DNA from: Herbaspirillum sp. alder98
GTDB taxonomy: Bacteria > Pseudomonadota > Gammaproteobacteria > Burkholderiales > Burkholderiaceae_D
Length of the DNA: 64,000 nucleotides
NCBI RefSeq assembly: GCF_020179755.1
Contig: NZ_JAIUCY010000015.1
Coordinates: forward strand, 23,281 to 87,280
Direction of reading: 5' to 3'
Shown here: piece after piece, positions 45,478-54,225 of the stretch
Layout of the letters: each line of letters starts with the position of its first letter
How positions within the stretch are numbered: position 1 is the stretch's first letter
Made by a program: the position numbers and the translations under genes
Notes under the pieces: generated by a model
Seen by the model: the letters and a program-made list of their open reading frames with translations, nothing else
What the model was told of the DNA's origin: nothing
The model's database searches: none

Positions 45478-46671
45478 ATGAAACTCATCGACCCCATCGT
45501 CCGCTTCCACGCCGAGCTGCAAAAGATCCGCCGCGACATCCATGCCCATCCGGAACTGAGCTATGAAGAACAGCGCACCTCCGACGTAGTGGCCGCAAAA
45601 CTGGGCGAATGGGGCATTCCGGTGGTGCGCGGCCTGGGCGTGACGGGGGTGGTGGGCATCATCAAGAATGGCAGCAGCCCGCGCGCCATCGGCCTGCGCG
45701 CCGACATGGATGCGTTGCCGATGCCCGAACTCAACACCTTCCCGCACGCCTCGCGCCACGCGGGCAAGATGCACGCCTGCGGCCACGACGGGCATACCGC
45801 CATGCTGCTGGGCGCGGCGCACTACCTGGCCGAGCATCGCAATTTCGATGGCACCGTGTATGTGATCTTCCAGCCGGCTGAAGAAGGTGGCCGTGGCGCC
45901 GAGCGCATGATCCAGGATGGCCTGTTCGACCAGTATCCGATGGATGCCGTGTTCGGCATGCACAACTGGCCCGGCATCCCGGCCGGCCATTTCGGTGTCA
46001 CGCCGGGCCCGATGATGGCTTCCAGCAACGAGTTCGAGGTCACCGTGCGCGGCAAGGGCTCGCATGCGGCGCAACCGCACAAGGCCATCGATCCGGTCAT
46101 GACGGCGGTGCAGATCGCCCAGGGCTGGCAGACCATCGTCTCGCGCAATGCGAATCCCAATGATCCGGCGGTGGTCTCGATCACCCAGATCAACGCCGGC
46201 AGCGCCACCAATGTCATTCCTGACAACGCCACCCTGGCCGGCACCGTGCGCACTTTCAGCACGTCGGTGCTGGACTTGATCGAGCGCCGCATGCAGGAGA
46301 TCGCCGAGCACACCGCTGCGGCCTTCGATGCCACCGTCGACTTCCGTTTCACGCGCAACTACCCGCCCCTGATCAATCACGAGAAGGAAACCGCGTTCGC
46401 CGTCGAGGTGCTGACCGAACAGTTCGGGGCCGAGCACGTCAACGCCCGCGCCGAGCCGACCATGGGCGCGGAAGACTTTGCCTTCATGCTGCAGCACCGC
46501 CCGGGTTGCTACGTGTTCCTGGGCAACGGCGACGGCGGCCATCGCGATCACGGCCATGGCCTGGGCCCGTGCAACCTGCATAACCCCAGCTACGACTTCA
46601 ACGACGACCTGCTGCCCATCGGCGCCACCTATTGGGTACGCCTGGCCGAAAAATTCCTGTCGCCGAGTTGA
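45478..46671 (+). CDS. M20-family amidohydrolase (hippurate hydrolase/HipO type)
   Basis: Metal-dependent hydrolase of 397 residues that splits N-acyl amino acids. Metal site: RADMDALPM, HACGHDGHTAMLLGAA (with the cysteine ligand of the HipO/IAA-hydrolase group), PAEEGGRGAERMI, and the C-terminal EPTMGAEDFAFMLQ. The dimerisation domain lies at about 185-295. I use the ATG at 45478; the frame is open far upstream but only as antisense to the molybdoenzyme. Divergent from that gene. Confidence 0.93.
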   Translation: MKLIDPIVRFHAELQKIRRDIHAHPELSYEEQRTSDVVAAKLGEWGIPVVRGLGVTGVVGIIKNGSSPRAIGLRADMDALPMPELNTFPHASRHAGKMHACGHDGHTAMLLGAAHYLAEHRNFDGTVYVIFQPAEEGGRGAERMIQDGLFDQYPMDAVFGMHNWPGIPAGHFGVTPGPMMASSNEFEVTVRGKGSHAAQPHKAIDPVMTAVQIAQGWQTIVSRNANPNDPAVVSITQINAGSATNVIPDNATLAGTVRTFSTSVLDLIERRMQEIAEHTAAAFDATVDFRFTRNYPPLINHEKETAFAVEVLTEQFGAEHVNARAEPTMGAEDFAFMLQHRPGCYVFLGNGDGGHRDHGHGLGPCNLHNPSYDFNDDLLPIGATYWVRLAEKFLSPS

Positions 46672-46722
46672 GTCCTGACGAAGCTAGCACTGCCCCATCA
46701 CAATTAAAACAAGGAGACCTTC

Positions 46723-47076
46723 ATGCAAACCCTCGCCACCATCCTGGTGCTGGCCATCGCCGTCGAACATGTCTGGATTCTGGTGCTGGAGATGTTCCTG
46801 TGGACCCACCCGATCGGCCTGAAGGCATTTCGCCAGTCGCGCGAAGCCGCCCAGGCGTCGCGCGTGCTGGCCGCCAACCAGGGGCTGTACAACGGCTTCC
46901 TGGCGGCCGGCCTGTTCTGGGGCGCATGGAGCGGCACGCATGCGATCCAGTTGTTCTTCGTCGGCTGCGTGCTGGTGGCGGGCATCTACGGCGGGCTCAC
47001 CGCCAAGAAATCGATTCTTTACGTGCAGGCGCTGCCGGCCGCCATTACGCTGGCCCTGCTGCTCGCGCTGCCTTGA
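46723..47076 (+). CDS. DUF1304 family small membrane protein
   Basis: A 117-residue protein with four predicted membrane helices (about 3-25, 48-66, 72-93, 97-116). EHVWILVLEMFLW and ANQGLYNGFLAAGLFWG are hallmarks of the DUF1304 family, whose function is unknown. It lies 51 bp after the amidohydrolase with an AAGGAG site before the ATG and overlaps the convergent LysR gene by 32 bp. Confidence 0.88.
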   Translation: MQTLATILVLAIAVEHVWILVLEMFLWTHPIGLKAFRQSREAAQASRVLAANQGLYNGFLAAGLFWGAWSGTHAIQLFFVGCVLVAGIYGGLTAKKSILYVQALPAAITLALLLALP

Positions 47077-48013
47077 CGGCAGCCGCGCGCGCCGCGTGCT
47101 CGGCAAAGCGGCGCGCCGGCTCCGGCAACTGCTCGAAATCGTTGGCATAAAGACATAACTGGCGGGTGGCCCAGGCGTCGCTCAACTGCACCGCCTGCAG
47201 GCGGCGCCCGCCGAAGTGGCGAAACACGCCCTGCGGCATGACGCCGATGCCCATGCCGCATTCGATCATGCTGCACATCACCGACAGGCTGTCGACCTCC
47301 ATGCGCTGACGCAAGACCTTGCGCGCCTGGCTGGCCGCACGCGCCAGCGACTGCTGCACGGCGCTGCTGCCGCGCACGCCGATCTGCTCGAAGTCCAGCG
47401 CCTCGGCGTAGGCAATGCATTCGGCCGCCGCCAGCGGATGCGCGCGCGGCACCGCCAGCACCAGCCGCTCGGTGCGATACGGGCGCCATTGCAGTGCCGG
47501 CACCTGGCCGTCCAGGCTGCAGATGCCAAGATCGGCTTCGCGCGCCAACACCATCGACGCCACCTGGCTGCTGCTGCATTGCTGCAGGTCGATGCGGATC
47601 TCGGGATGACTGCGGGCAAACCCGGCCAGATCGGCCGGCAGGAACTGCTCCACGGCCGAGGCGCTGGCGGCCAGCCGCACCCGCCCCCGCACGCCACGCG
47701 CACTTTCGGCCAGGTCCGCCAGGTCCAGCCGCAACCGCTCGGCCTGGGCCAGGATCGCCTGCGCATGCACCTGCACCTGCTCCCCCATAAAGGTCGGACG
47801 CACGCCGCGCGCGTGACGTTCCAGCAACGGCGCCCCGGCCAGGGCCTCGAGCTCGGCCACCCGCTTGCTCAAGGCCGACGCCGCCAACTGGCCACGCGCG
47901 GCGGCGCCGGCGATGCTGCCGCATTCGCAGATCAGGATGAACAGGTCCAGCGTGCCAAGATCGAGCTGGCGCAGGAAGTTACGGGGGGAAAGCGAGTTCG
48001 CCATGGGCTGCAT
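47045..48013 (-). CDS. LysR-family transcriptional regulator
   Basis: Regulator of 322 residues. HTH segment FILICECGSIAGAAARGQLA then ASALSKRVAELEALAG; effector domain from about residue 95. Start chosen at ATG 48013; ATGs at 48004 and 48046 are also in frame. It is divergent from the PyrE-like/carbamoylase pair with 145 bp between, the usual arrangement for a LysR regulator and its target. Confidence 0.88.
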   Translation of the reverse strand: MQPMANSLSPRNFLRQLDLGTLDLFILICECGSIAGAAARGQLAASALSKRVAELEALAGAPLLERHARGVRPTFMGEQVQVHAQAILAQAERLRLDLADLAESARGVRGRVRLAASASAVEQFLPADLAGFARSHPEIRIDLQQCSSSQVASMVLAREADLGICSLDGQVPALQWRPYRTERLVLAVPRAHPLAAAECIAYAEALDFEQIGVRGSSAVQQSLARAASQARKVLRQRMEVDSLSVMCSMIECGMGIGVMPQGVFRHFGGRRLQAVQLSDAWATRQLCLYANDFEQLPEPARRFAEHAARAAAVKAARAAGPA

Positions 48014-48158
48014 CCGGCCAGAAAAATCAAGCCCAGATCTTAACAAGAAATGGGTCAGCCATCGCCAAATGGAACGGCTGACGCGAATTTATGGTGCTTC
48101 TCAGTGACAATGCCGGGCCGCTACGATGGTTTTCTTTTGTCAGCCATTCCCCCGAACG

Positions 48159-48839
48159 ATGCCTCAAACATCCCTGCTGTCCCCGGACGCGCTTGAAGTT
48201 GCCGCCGCGCTGATCGACCTCGATGCCGTGCGCATCATGAAGGATCAAGCCTTTTTCTATACCTCCGGTTGGGCCAGCCCGGTCTATGTCGACACCCGCT
48301 TGCTGATGTCCGACGTGGCCCGCCGCCGCACCATCGTCGAACTGGCCGCGCGCCGCCTGGCGCCGATCGTGGCCGCACGCGGCGTCAATGCCATCGTCGG
48401 CGCAGAAAGTTCGGGCATCGCCCTGGCGGCCTGGATTGCCGACCGCCTGGAACTGCCCATGCTGTACCTGCGCAAGCGCGCACTGGGCTGGGGCAACGAC
48501 GCGCGCCTCGAAGGTCGCTTGCCGGCGGCACCGCAGGTGGTGTTCATCGACGACGCCACCACCGATGCCCGCAGCAAGATCGCGGCGGTCCAGGCGTTGC
48601 GCGCCGGCGGCGCCACGGTCCAGGACTGCATGGTGGTGCTGGACTATGGCATCTATCCGCAGGCGCCCGAGCGCCTCGCCGCGCATGATCTTTGCCTGCA
48701 CGGACTGACCAGCTGGCCGGCATTGCTGTCGGTGCTGGAGCAACGCCCCGAACTGACCCCGCAAACCCGCGACATGCTGGCCGCGTTCAGCCGCGATCCG
48801 GCGGCGTGGTCGCTGGCCCACGGAGGGGCAGGAGCATGA
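48159..48839 (+). CDS. Orotate-phosphoribosyltransferase-like protein (PyrE paralogue)
   Basis: Type I phosphoribosyltransferase of 226 residues. It keeps FFYTSGWASPVYVDTRLLMS, the substrate region GAESSGIALAAWIAD, the KRALGWG loop and a PRPP-binding motif changed to VFIDDATTDARSK. The context differs from a biosynthetic pyrE: it is coupled (ATGA overlap) to an N-carbamoyl-amino-acid-type hydrolase and faces a LysR regulator. Salvage or catabolic use of a pyrimidine-like base is plausible. The start is uncertain (another ATG at 48126). Confidence 0.8.
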   Translation: MPQTSLLSPDALEVAAALIDLDAVRIMKDQAFFYTSGWASPVYVDTRLLMSDVARRRTIVELAARRLAPIVAARGVNAIVGAESSGIALAAWIADRLELPMLYLRKRALGWGNDARLEGRLPAAPQVVFIDDATTDARSKIAAVQALRAGGATVQDCMVVLDYGIYPQAPERLAAHDLCLHGLTSWPALLSVLEQRPELTPQTRDMLAAFSRDPAAWSLAHGGAGA

Positions 48840-50140
48840 CGCCAGCAGAACTGAAACAACTGGGTCAACGCATCCTAGACGACGTCGCCGCCGCCTCGCG
48901 CGATGGCGACGGCATCACCCGCGAGAGCTTCGGCGCCGGCGAAGAGCGGGCGCTGCAGGTGCTGGAACAACACGCCGCCGCACTCGGCCTGCACGCCGAA
49001 CGCGACCGTTATCAAAACCTCTGGCTGCGCCTGCCGCAAGACGCGCGACCGATGCCCCCGGTGGTGATCGGCTCGCACGTCGACTCGGTACCGTTGGGCG
49101 GCAACTTCGACGGTCTGGCAGGCGTAGTGGCCGGCATCCTGGTGCTGCTGCGCATGCGCCATGACTGGCAATCGGCGCCGCCGATCCAGGTGCTGGCGTT
49201 GCGTGGCGAAGAGAGCGCCTGGTATGGCCGTGCCTATGCCGGTTCGCTGGCGCTGCTGGGCAAGCTGCCTCGCAGCGCGCTGGCGCTGACGCACCGCAGC
49301 GGCCACGGCACGCTGGGCCAGGCCATGGCGGACAGCGGCATCGATGTCGACGCCATCGGTCGCGGCGAAGCGCTGGTCGGCGCCGGCGACATCGCCGCCT
49401 GGCTGGAACTGCATATCGAACAAGGTCCGGTGATGGTGGCGCGCGAATGGCCGACCGCCGTGGTCACCGGGATTCGCGGCAACATCCGTCACAACCGCAT
49501 CCGCTGCATCGGTGAGGCCGGTCATTCGGGCGCGGTGCCACGCTGGCTGCGGCGCGACGCCATGCTGGCGGTGGCGCAACTGCTGGCGCGCATGGATGAG
49601 CATTGGCGGGTGTTGCTGCAGATGGGGATGGACCTGGTGATGACCTGCGGCATCTGCTCCACCCTGCCCGACTCGCACGCGGTGTCGGTGATCCCCGGGG
49701 AAGTACAGTTCAGCTTCGAGGTGCGCAGCCAGGACCGCGATACGCTGGAACGCTTCTACGCGCTGATGCAGCAGGAATGCAATGCGCTGGCGGCCGAACG
49801 TGGCGTGCGCTTCGAGCTGGACGAGCAACTGACCTCGGCCCCGGCCACCATGGACAGCCAGTGGATCGCGCGCCTGTCGCAGGCCGCCATTGCCGCCGAA
49901 CTGTCCGCCGAGACCATCCCCAGCGGCGCCGGCCACGACGCGGCCGTGTTTGCCAATGCCGGCATCCCGGCGGCGATGGTGTTCATCCGCAACGCCAATG
50001 GCTCGCACAATGTGCACGAGCGCATGGACATGGACGACTTCATGGCGGGCGTGGAGGTATTGACCGGCGCCATCCAGGCCACACCGGTGACGCAAGTCAC
50101 ACCCGCCACGCCGCCGGCAGCAGCCGCAGCAGCGGCGTAA
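48836..50140 (+). CDS. Zn-dependent hydrolase, N-carbamoyl-L-amino-acid hydrolase/allantoate amidohydrolase family
   Basis: M20-fold amidase of 434 residues. Dizinc ligands: GSHVDSVPLGGNFDGLAG (His and Asp), LRGEESAWYG (paired Glu) and the family signature HIEQGP. The dimer lid region is GHSGAVPRWLRRDA and the C-terminal histidine is in GSHNVHERMDMDDF. The C-terminus ends in an alanine/threonine-proline-rich low-complexity tail. Its ATG overlaps the stop of the PyrE-like gene. Likely cleaves a carbamoyl-amino acid formed in hydantoin, purine or pyrimidine breakdown; exact substrate open. Confidence 0.88.
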   Translation: MTPAELKQLGQRILDDVAAASRDGDGITRESFGAGEERALQVLEQHAAALGLHAERDRYQNLWLRLPQDARPMPPVVIGSHVDSVPLGGNFDGLAGVVAGILVLLRMRHDWQSAPPIQVLALRGEESAWYGRAYAGSLALLGKLPRSALALTHRSGHGTLGQAMADSGIDVDAIGRGEALVGAGDIAAWLELHIEQGPVMVAREWPTAVVTGIRGNIRHNRIRCIGEAGHSGAVPRWLRRDAMLAVAQLLARMDEHWRVLLQMGMDLVMTCGICSTLPDSHAVSVIPGEVQFSFEVRSQDRDTLERFYALMQQECNALAAERGVRFELDEQLTSAPATMDSQWIARLSQAAIAAELSAETIPSGAGHDAAVFANAGIPAAMVFIRNANGSHNVHERMDMDDFMAGVEVLTGAIQATPVTQVTPATPPAAAAAAA

Positions 50141-50162
50141 TCAGGGAAGCGACGAGGGCCGG

Positions 50163-50972
50163 TCAGCGTGCTGCGCTGGCCGGCTCGCGCAGCAGGCGGA
50201 TGTCGCCATACCAGGACTCGGCCTTCTGCATCGTGTTATCGGCATCGGTAAGCACGCCCACACCGATCAGGCGACCGGGTTTTTCACCGAATATCCTTTC
50301 ATAGTCCTCGGCCACGTTGCGCTGGTATTGCAGCCATTGCCCCACGTGCGCCGGCCCGCTCTCGGCCACCAGCATCTGGATCCGGCCGGTGCGGCTGTTG
50401 GCGACCACCGTGCCGACTGCGGCCTTGCTGTCCCAGACATACATCAACGTGGCATAGGGCAACTCGTGGCCCGTCAGCAGCTTGGCGGTATCGAACAGGA
50501 TGGTATCCATCAGCGACAGCTTGTCGTGGTCGCCATCGAAGGCCAGCACGATGCGCACCGGCGCGTCGTCGGTTTCGCGCGCGCTGACATCGGCGCCCGG
50601 GATCAGGGCCGAGGTCTTCCAGCTCCACGACATCCAGGGCTTCTTGTTGACATCGATATCGACTGCGTGACGCAGGCCCGACGACGCCTGGTCGGCCTTG
50701 GCGTGCAGGACGCTGCGACCTCCCTCGTCGACCAGGGTGTATTCGGTTGGCTTTTTCTTGCGGGTCAGCGTCAACGGCGCCCAGTCCAGCGGCAAGGCGC
50801 CGGGCGGGTTGGCCGAGAACAGCGCCAGCGCCTGGTCCAGCCGTGCCTGCTTGGCGGCAGCATCGACAGGTGGCGTCGGCCGTTGCGCGGCGCAACCCAC
50901 CACCAGCAGGGCAGCGACCACGACAAAGGAATGACCGAGAGCGGCAGCGAGACGCGAAAAACGCAGTGTCAT
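50163..50972 (-). CDS. DUF3047 lipoprotein
   Basis: A 269-residue protein with a lipoprotein signal (LLVVGC, acylated C27) followed by a domain of the DUF3047 family: LHAKADQASSGLRHAVDIDV, PWMSWSWKTSALIPGAD, RIVLAFDGDHDKLSL and YATLMYVWDSK. Function unknown. It converges on the N-carbamoylase-like gene with 22 bp between. Confidence 0.85.
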   Translation of the reverse strand: MTLRFSRLAAALGHSFVVVAALLVVGCAAQRPTPPVDAAAKQARLDQALALFSANPPGALPLDWAPLTLTRKKKPTEYTLVDEGGRSVLHAKADQASSGLRHAVDIDVNKKPWMSWSWKTSALIPGADVSARETDDAPVRIVLAFDGDHDKLSLMDTILFDTAKLLTGHELPYATLMYVWDSKAAVGTVVANSRTGRIQMLVAESGPAHVGQWLQYQRNVAEDYERIFGEKPGRLIGVGVLTDADNTMQKAESWYGDIRLLREPASAAR

Positions 50973-51080
50973 GAAAGGCGATCGAAGAAGCGGCCTCCCC
51001 GGCCGCGATGAAAAAGACTAACGGTCCTGCCTGCAAAACACCATCGGGAAAACCCTGACGCCCCCGTCCGCCCCGACGCT

Positions 51081-52055
51081 TCAGTTCTGCTGCTGCAATA
51101 TCTGGATGAACATCTTGGCCAGCGACGACAAGGTGGTGTTCTTGCGGGTGACAATGCCGTAATGCTCGATGCGGGTCTTGAGACCCACCGGCAGGATACA
51201 CAACATCTGCTTGGCCGCGAAGAAATGCGCGATGTCGAGTGGCATCACGGCCACCATGTTCGACTGCGCCAGCAGGGTCACCGTCACAAACGGCGAGGCG
51301 GTCTCGATCACATTGCCCGGTACCTTCATGCCTTCCAGCTTGAATTCGTGCTCGATCCAGATGCGCATCGGCATATTGCTCGAATACAGGATCCACGACG
51401 CATCGGACAACTCCGGCAGGCGCACCTTCTGCGCCGTGGCCAGCGGATGGTCGATGCCGCTGACGATGCACATCGGTTCACCGCGCAGCATTTCGTAGTT
51501 ATAAAGATTGGGCTGCGAGCTGACCGAGGAACGGCCGATCATCAGGTCGATGCGGCCCTGGTCGAGCAACAGCAGCTGGCGCGCACTGGTGTCTTCGGCG
51601 ATCTCGATGGACACCTCGGGCTGGATCTCGCGCAAGCGCGTCAGCGCCCTCGTGACCACCGGCGCGGCGCCCATGATGGTGCCGATGGCGAGCCGGCCGC
51701 CGCGCCCGCTGATCATGTTCTGCAGTTCATCGCGCAGGTTCGACACATCGCTCTGGATCAGGCGCGCGTAGCGAATCACGCAGCGACCGAGTTCGGTGGC
51801 CTCGATGCCGCGCGGCGAGCGATCGAACAGGATCACGCCCAGGGCGTCTTCCATTTCGTGCAGCGCCTTGGTGGCGGCCGGCTGCGTCATGTGCATGACT
51901 TCAGCCGCCTTGTGCAACGAGCCCTGCTCGTCGAGCGCCGTCAACAGGGCGACCTGACGAAAGCGCAAGCGGCTGACAATCGACCCGACGGAGGGCAGCT
52001 CGGAGGCCGCACTCGCCAGTTGGTTATCACCCGATGAATTAAGCTCATTGGACAT
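51081..52055 (-). CDS. LysR-family regulator, GbpR-like
   Basis: Regulator of 324 residues with an N-terminal extension before the HTH (FRQVALLTALDEQGSLHKAA then MTQPAATKALHEMEDALG). The MTQPAATKALHEME helix and overall sequence match the GbpR (galactose-binding-protein regulator) branch, whose members control sugar and sugar-acid uptake in Agrobacterium and Azospirillum and sit next to gguC. It is divergent from gguC and the sugar-acid operon, which it presumably controls. Confidence 0.9.
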   Translation of the reverse strand: MSNELNSSGDNQLASAASELPSVGSIVSRLRFRQVALLTALDEQGSLHKAAEVMHMTQPAATKALHEMEDALGVILFDRSPRGIEATELGRCVIRYARLIQSDVSNLRDELQNMISGRGGRLAIGTIMGAAPVVTRALTRLREIQPEVSIEIAEDTSARQLLLLDQGRIDLMIGRSSVSSQPNLYNYEMLRGEPMCIVSGIDHPLATAQKVRLPELSDASWILYSSNMPMRIWIEHEFKLEGMKVPGNVIETASPFVTVTLLAQSNMVAVMPLDIAHFFAAKQMLCILPVGLKTRIEHYGIVTRKNTTLSSLAKMFIQILQQQN

Positions 52056-52103
52056 CGTTTTGTAAGCCTCTTATATTCGGTCCTGCGAAAAACCATAATG
52101 CTA

Positions 52104-52134
52104 GCGCATCTATCGGCCTGCCGAACCGATGCGC
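52104..52134. promoter_or_regulatory. Inverted repeat in the GbpR-like/gguC divergent promoter
   Basis: GCGCATC (52104-52110) and GATGCGC (52128-52134) are exact inverted copies; inner bases TCGG...CCGA extend the symmetry. It lies in the 251-bp space between the regulator and gguC, where a LysR regulator would bind. Confidence 0.5.
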
Positions 52135-52306
52135 AAAAAAAGCAGGAGACTTGTGCGAAATCGACCTGGCAGCGCAGCATATTCCTGCCAGTTGCGAATG
52201 TGCCCGTTCACGACGGTATTGTCGTCGCCGAACGCCGGCCGGTTTCGCCAAAGCCATCTTACTGGTGTCGCTCTGACCACAGAATCAAGTACCGATCGGA
52301 GACAAG

Positions 52307-53302
52307 GTGAGGCTGATTCAATTCATTGACCGCGAAGGCGCGCGCAAGGTCGGGATCGTCGATGGATCGAAGATCCAGGTGATCTCGCAGGTGAGCCGCA
52401 TGCGCGAACTGGCATTGCTGGCGATACGCCAGGGCAACGGGCTGGAACGCCAGGCGCAACTGCTCAACAGCAATCAGGTCGAGGACTATACCGCGATCCT
52501 GAAGGAGCAACGCATCCTGGCGCCGCTGGATCATGAAGATCCGGCCCACTGCCGCATCGCCGGCGCCGGCGCCACCCATCTCAGCAGCACCTCGACCCGC
52601 GACAAGATGCATCGCCAGATCGACGGCGAAGAAATGACCAAGACCGACACCATGCGCATGTTCGAATGGGGCATGGAAGGCGGACGCCCGGGGCCGGGCC
52701 GGGTCGGCGTGCAATCCGAATGGTTCTACAAGGGCGACGGCGACATCGTGGTCGCGCCCGGCCAGCCGCTGCCCTGCCCCGATTTCGCGCTGGACGCCGG
52801 CGAAGAACCGGAGCTGGTGGGCCTGTATGTGATCGACGACGAAGGCTGTCCGCGACGACTCGGCTTTGCCATCGGCAATGAATTCTCGGACCACGTCATG
52901 GAACGCCGCAATTACCTGTACCAGGCGCATTCCAAGCTGCGCTATTGCTCGTTCGGCCCGGAGTTGCGGGTGGGCGCGCTGCCCGCGCACATGGTCGGCA
53001 TGACCCGCATCCGCCGTAACGGCCGGGTGATCTGGGAGCAGGAATTCCTGTGCGGCCAGGACAACATGTGCCACCAGATCGAGAACCTGGAATACCACCA
53101 CTTCAAGTACAACCAGGTGCTGCGCCCGGGCGACGTGCATGCCTACTTCCTGGGCGCGGCCACGCTGTCGTTCGCCTACAGCGTGCGCACCCAGCCGGGC
53201 GACAGTTTCGAGATCGGCATTGCCGAACTGGGCCAGCCGCTGGTCAACGGCATCGTCAATGTCGCGACCCGCTTTGCCATCGACGGCGTCAAGCAGATGT
53301 AA
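52307..53302 (+). CDS. gguC: GguC/AraD1-family protein, putative 2-keto-3-deoxy-aldonate dehydratase
   Basis: A 331-residue protein of the GguC family with a C-terminal fumarylacetoacetase-like fold. GTG start at 52307 after CGGAGACAAG. Segments THLSSTSTRDKMHRQID, GRVGVQSEWFYKGDG, GFAIGNEFSDHVMERRNYLY and HFKYNQVLRPGDVHAYFLG are family marks. Members called AraD1 are thought to dehydrate 2-keto-3-deoxy-L-arabinonate to 2-oxoglutarate semialdehyde. Here it heads an operon with an acid-type transporter and other sugar-acid enzymes, so a branch of the same pathway is likely. Confidence 0.85.
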   Translation: MRLIQFIDREGARKVGIVDGSKIQVISQVSRMRELALLAIRQGNGLERQAQLLNSNQVEDYTAILKEQRILAPLDHEDPAHCRIAGAGATHLSSTSTRDKMHRQIDGEEMTKTDTMRMFEWGMEGGRPGPGRVGVQSEWFYKGDGDIVVAPGQPLPCPDFALDAGEEPELVGLYVIDDEGCPRRLGFAIGNEFSDHVMERRNYLYQAHSKLRYCSFGPELRVGALPAHMVGMTRIRRNGRVIWEQEFLCGQDNMCHQIENLEYHHFKYNQVLRPGDVHAYFLGAATLSFAYSVRTQPGDSFEIGIAELGQPLVNGIVNVATRFAIDGVKQM

Positions 53303-53532
53303 AAAGGTTTAAGCAAGATCGCAGTACCAAGCCACCTGGCGACAGGCCCACGAAGAGGCCACGCAGGGCAGCCGGATTGAACTCCTGCCAGCCGCCGCCA
53401 GACATGAAAAACCTCAGGTAACAGGAGACCGACCATGCACCAACCCCACCTCAGCCCAACGGGACTCGCGCCCATGCACCGCCGCACCCTGCGACCTTAA
53501 GGCCGCACCTCGTCCGTCCAACCGGAGCATCA

Positions 53533-54216
53533 ATGAATTACACATTTGATTTCATGAGTGTGTTCGCCAACTGGGACCGCCTGCTGTACGGCGCCTGGCT
53601 GACGATCCAGCTCTCCGCCCTGTCGATCGTACTGGGCTTCGTGGTCGGCACCTTGTGTGCGATTGCCTACAAAAGCAAGAACTGGCTGCTGCACAGCCTG
53701 GTGAAGGTGTACGTCGAAGTCATTCGCAACACGCCGCTGCTGGTGCAGGTGTTCCTGGTGTTCTTCGGCCTGGCCAGCATCGGCTGGAAGCTGACCGCCG
53801 AGACCGCTGCCGTGATCGCCCTGACCGTCAACGTCGGCGCCTACACGGCCGAGATCATGCGGGCAGGGTTCAACTCGATCCATCCCGGCCAGATCGAAGC
53901 GGCCGAATGCCTGGGCATGTCGAAGTTCCATGTCTATTGGCACGTGGTGATGCTGCCGGCCGTCGAACGGGTCTATCCGTCGCTGACCAGCCAGTTCATC
54001 CTGCTGATGCTGGCCTCGAGCATCACCTCGCAGATCTCGGCCGAAGAACTGACCGCTACCGCCAACCTGGTGCAGTCCGAAACCTTCCGCAGCTTCGAGG
54101 TGTATGCGGTGATCGCGGTGGCGTACCTGGGCTTGTCGTTCCTGTTCCGTGCGGCATTCTGGCTGATCAGCCAGATCGCCTTCGTGCGCAAGCGCAAGCT
54201 CGGCACCAACCTGTAA
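53533..54216 (+). CDS. PAAT-type ABC transporter permease
   Basis: HisMQ-family permease of 227 residues with about five membrane helices. The EAA loop reads AEIMRAGFNSIHPGQIEAAE; YVEVIRNTPLLVQVFLVFFG is typical of polar-amino-acid transporters. First of four transporter genes placed between gguC and a sugar-acid dehydratase. The 230 bp before it hold no gene. Confidence 0.92.
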   Translation: MNYTFDFMSVFANWDRLLYGAWLTIQLSALSIVLGFVVGTLCAIAYKSKNWLLHSLVKVYVEVIRNTPLLVQVFLVFFGLASIGWKLTAETAAVIALTVNVGAYTAEIMRAGFNSIHPGQIEAAECLGMSKFHVYWHVVMLPAVERVYPSLTSQFILLMLASSITSQISAEELTATANLVQSETFRSFEVYAVIAVAYLGLSFLFRAAFWLISQIAFVRKRKLGTNL

Positions 54217-54225
54217 GGACTCGAC

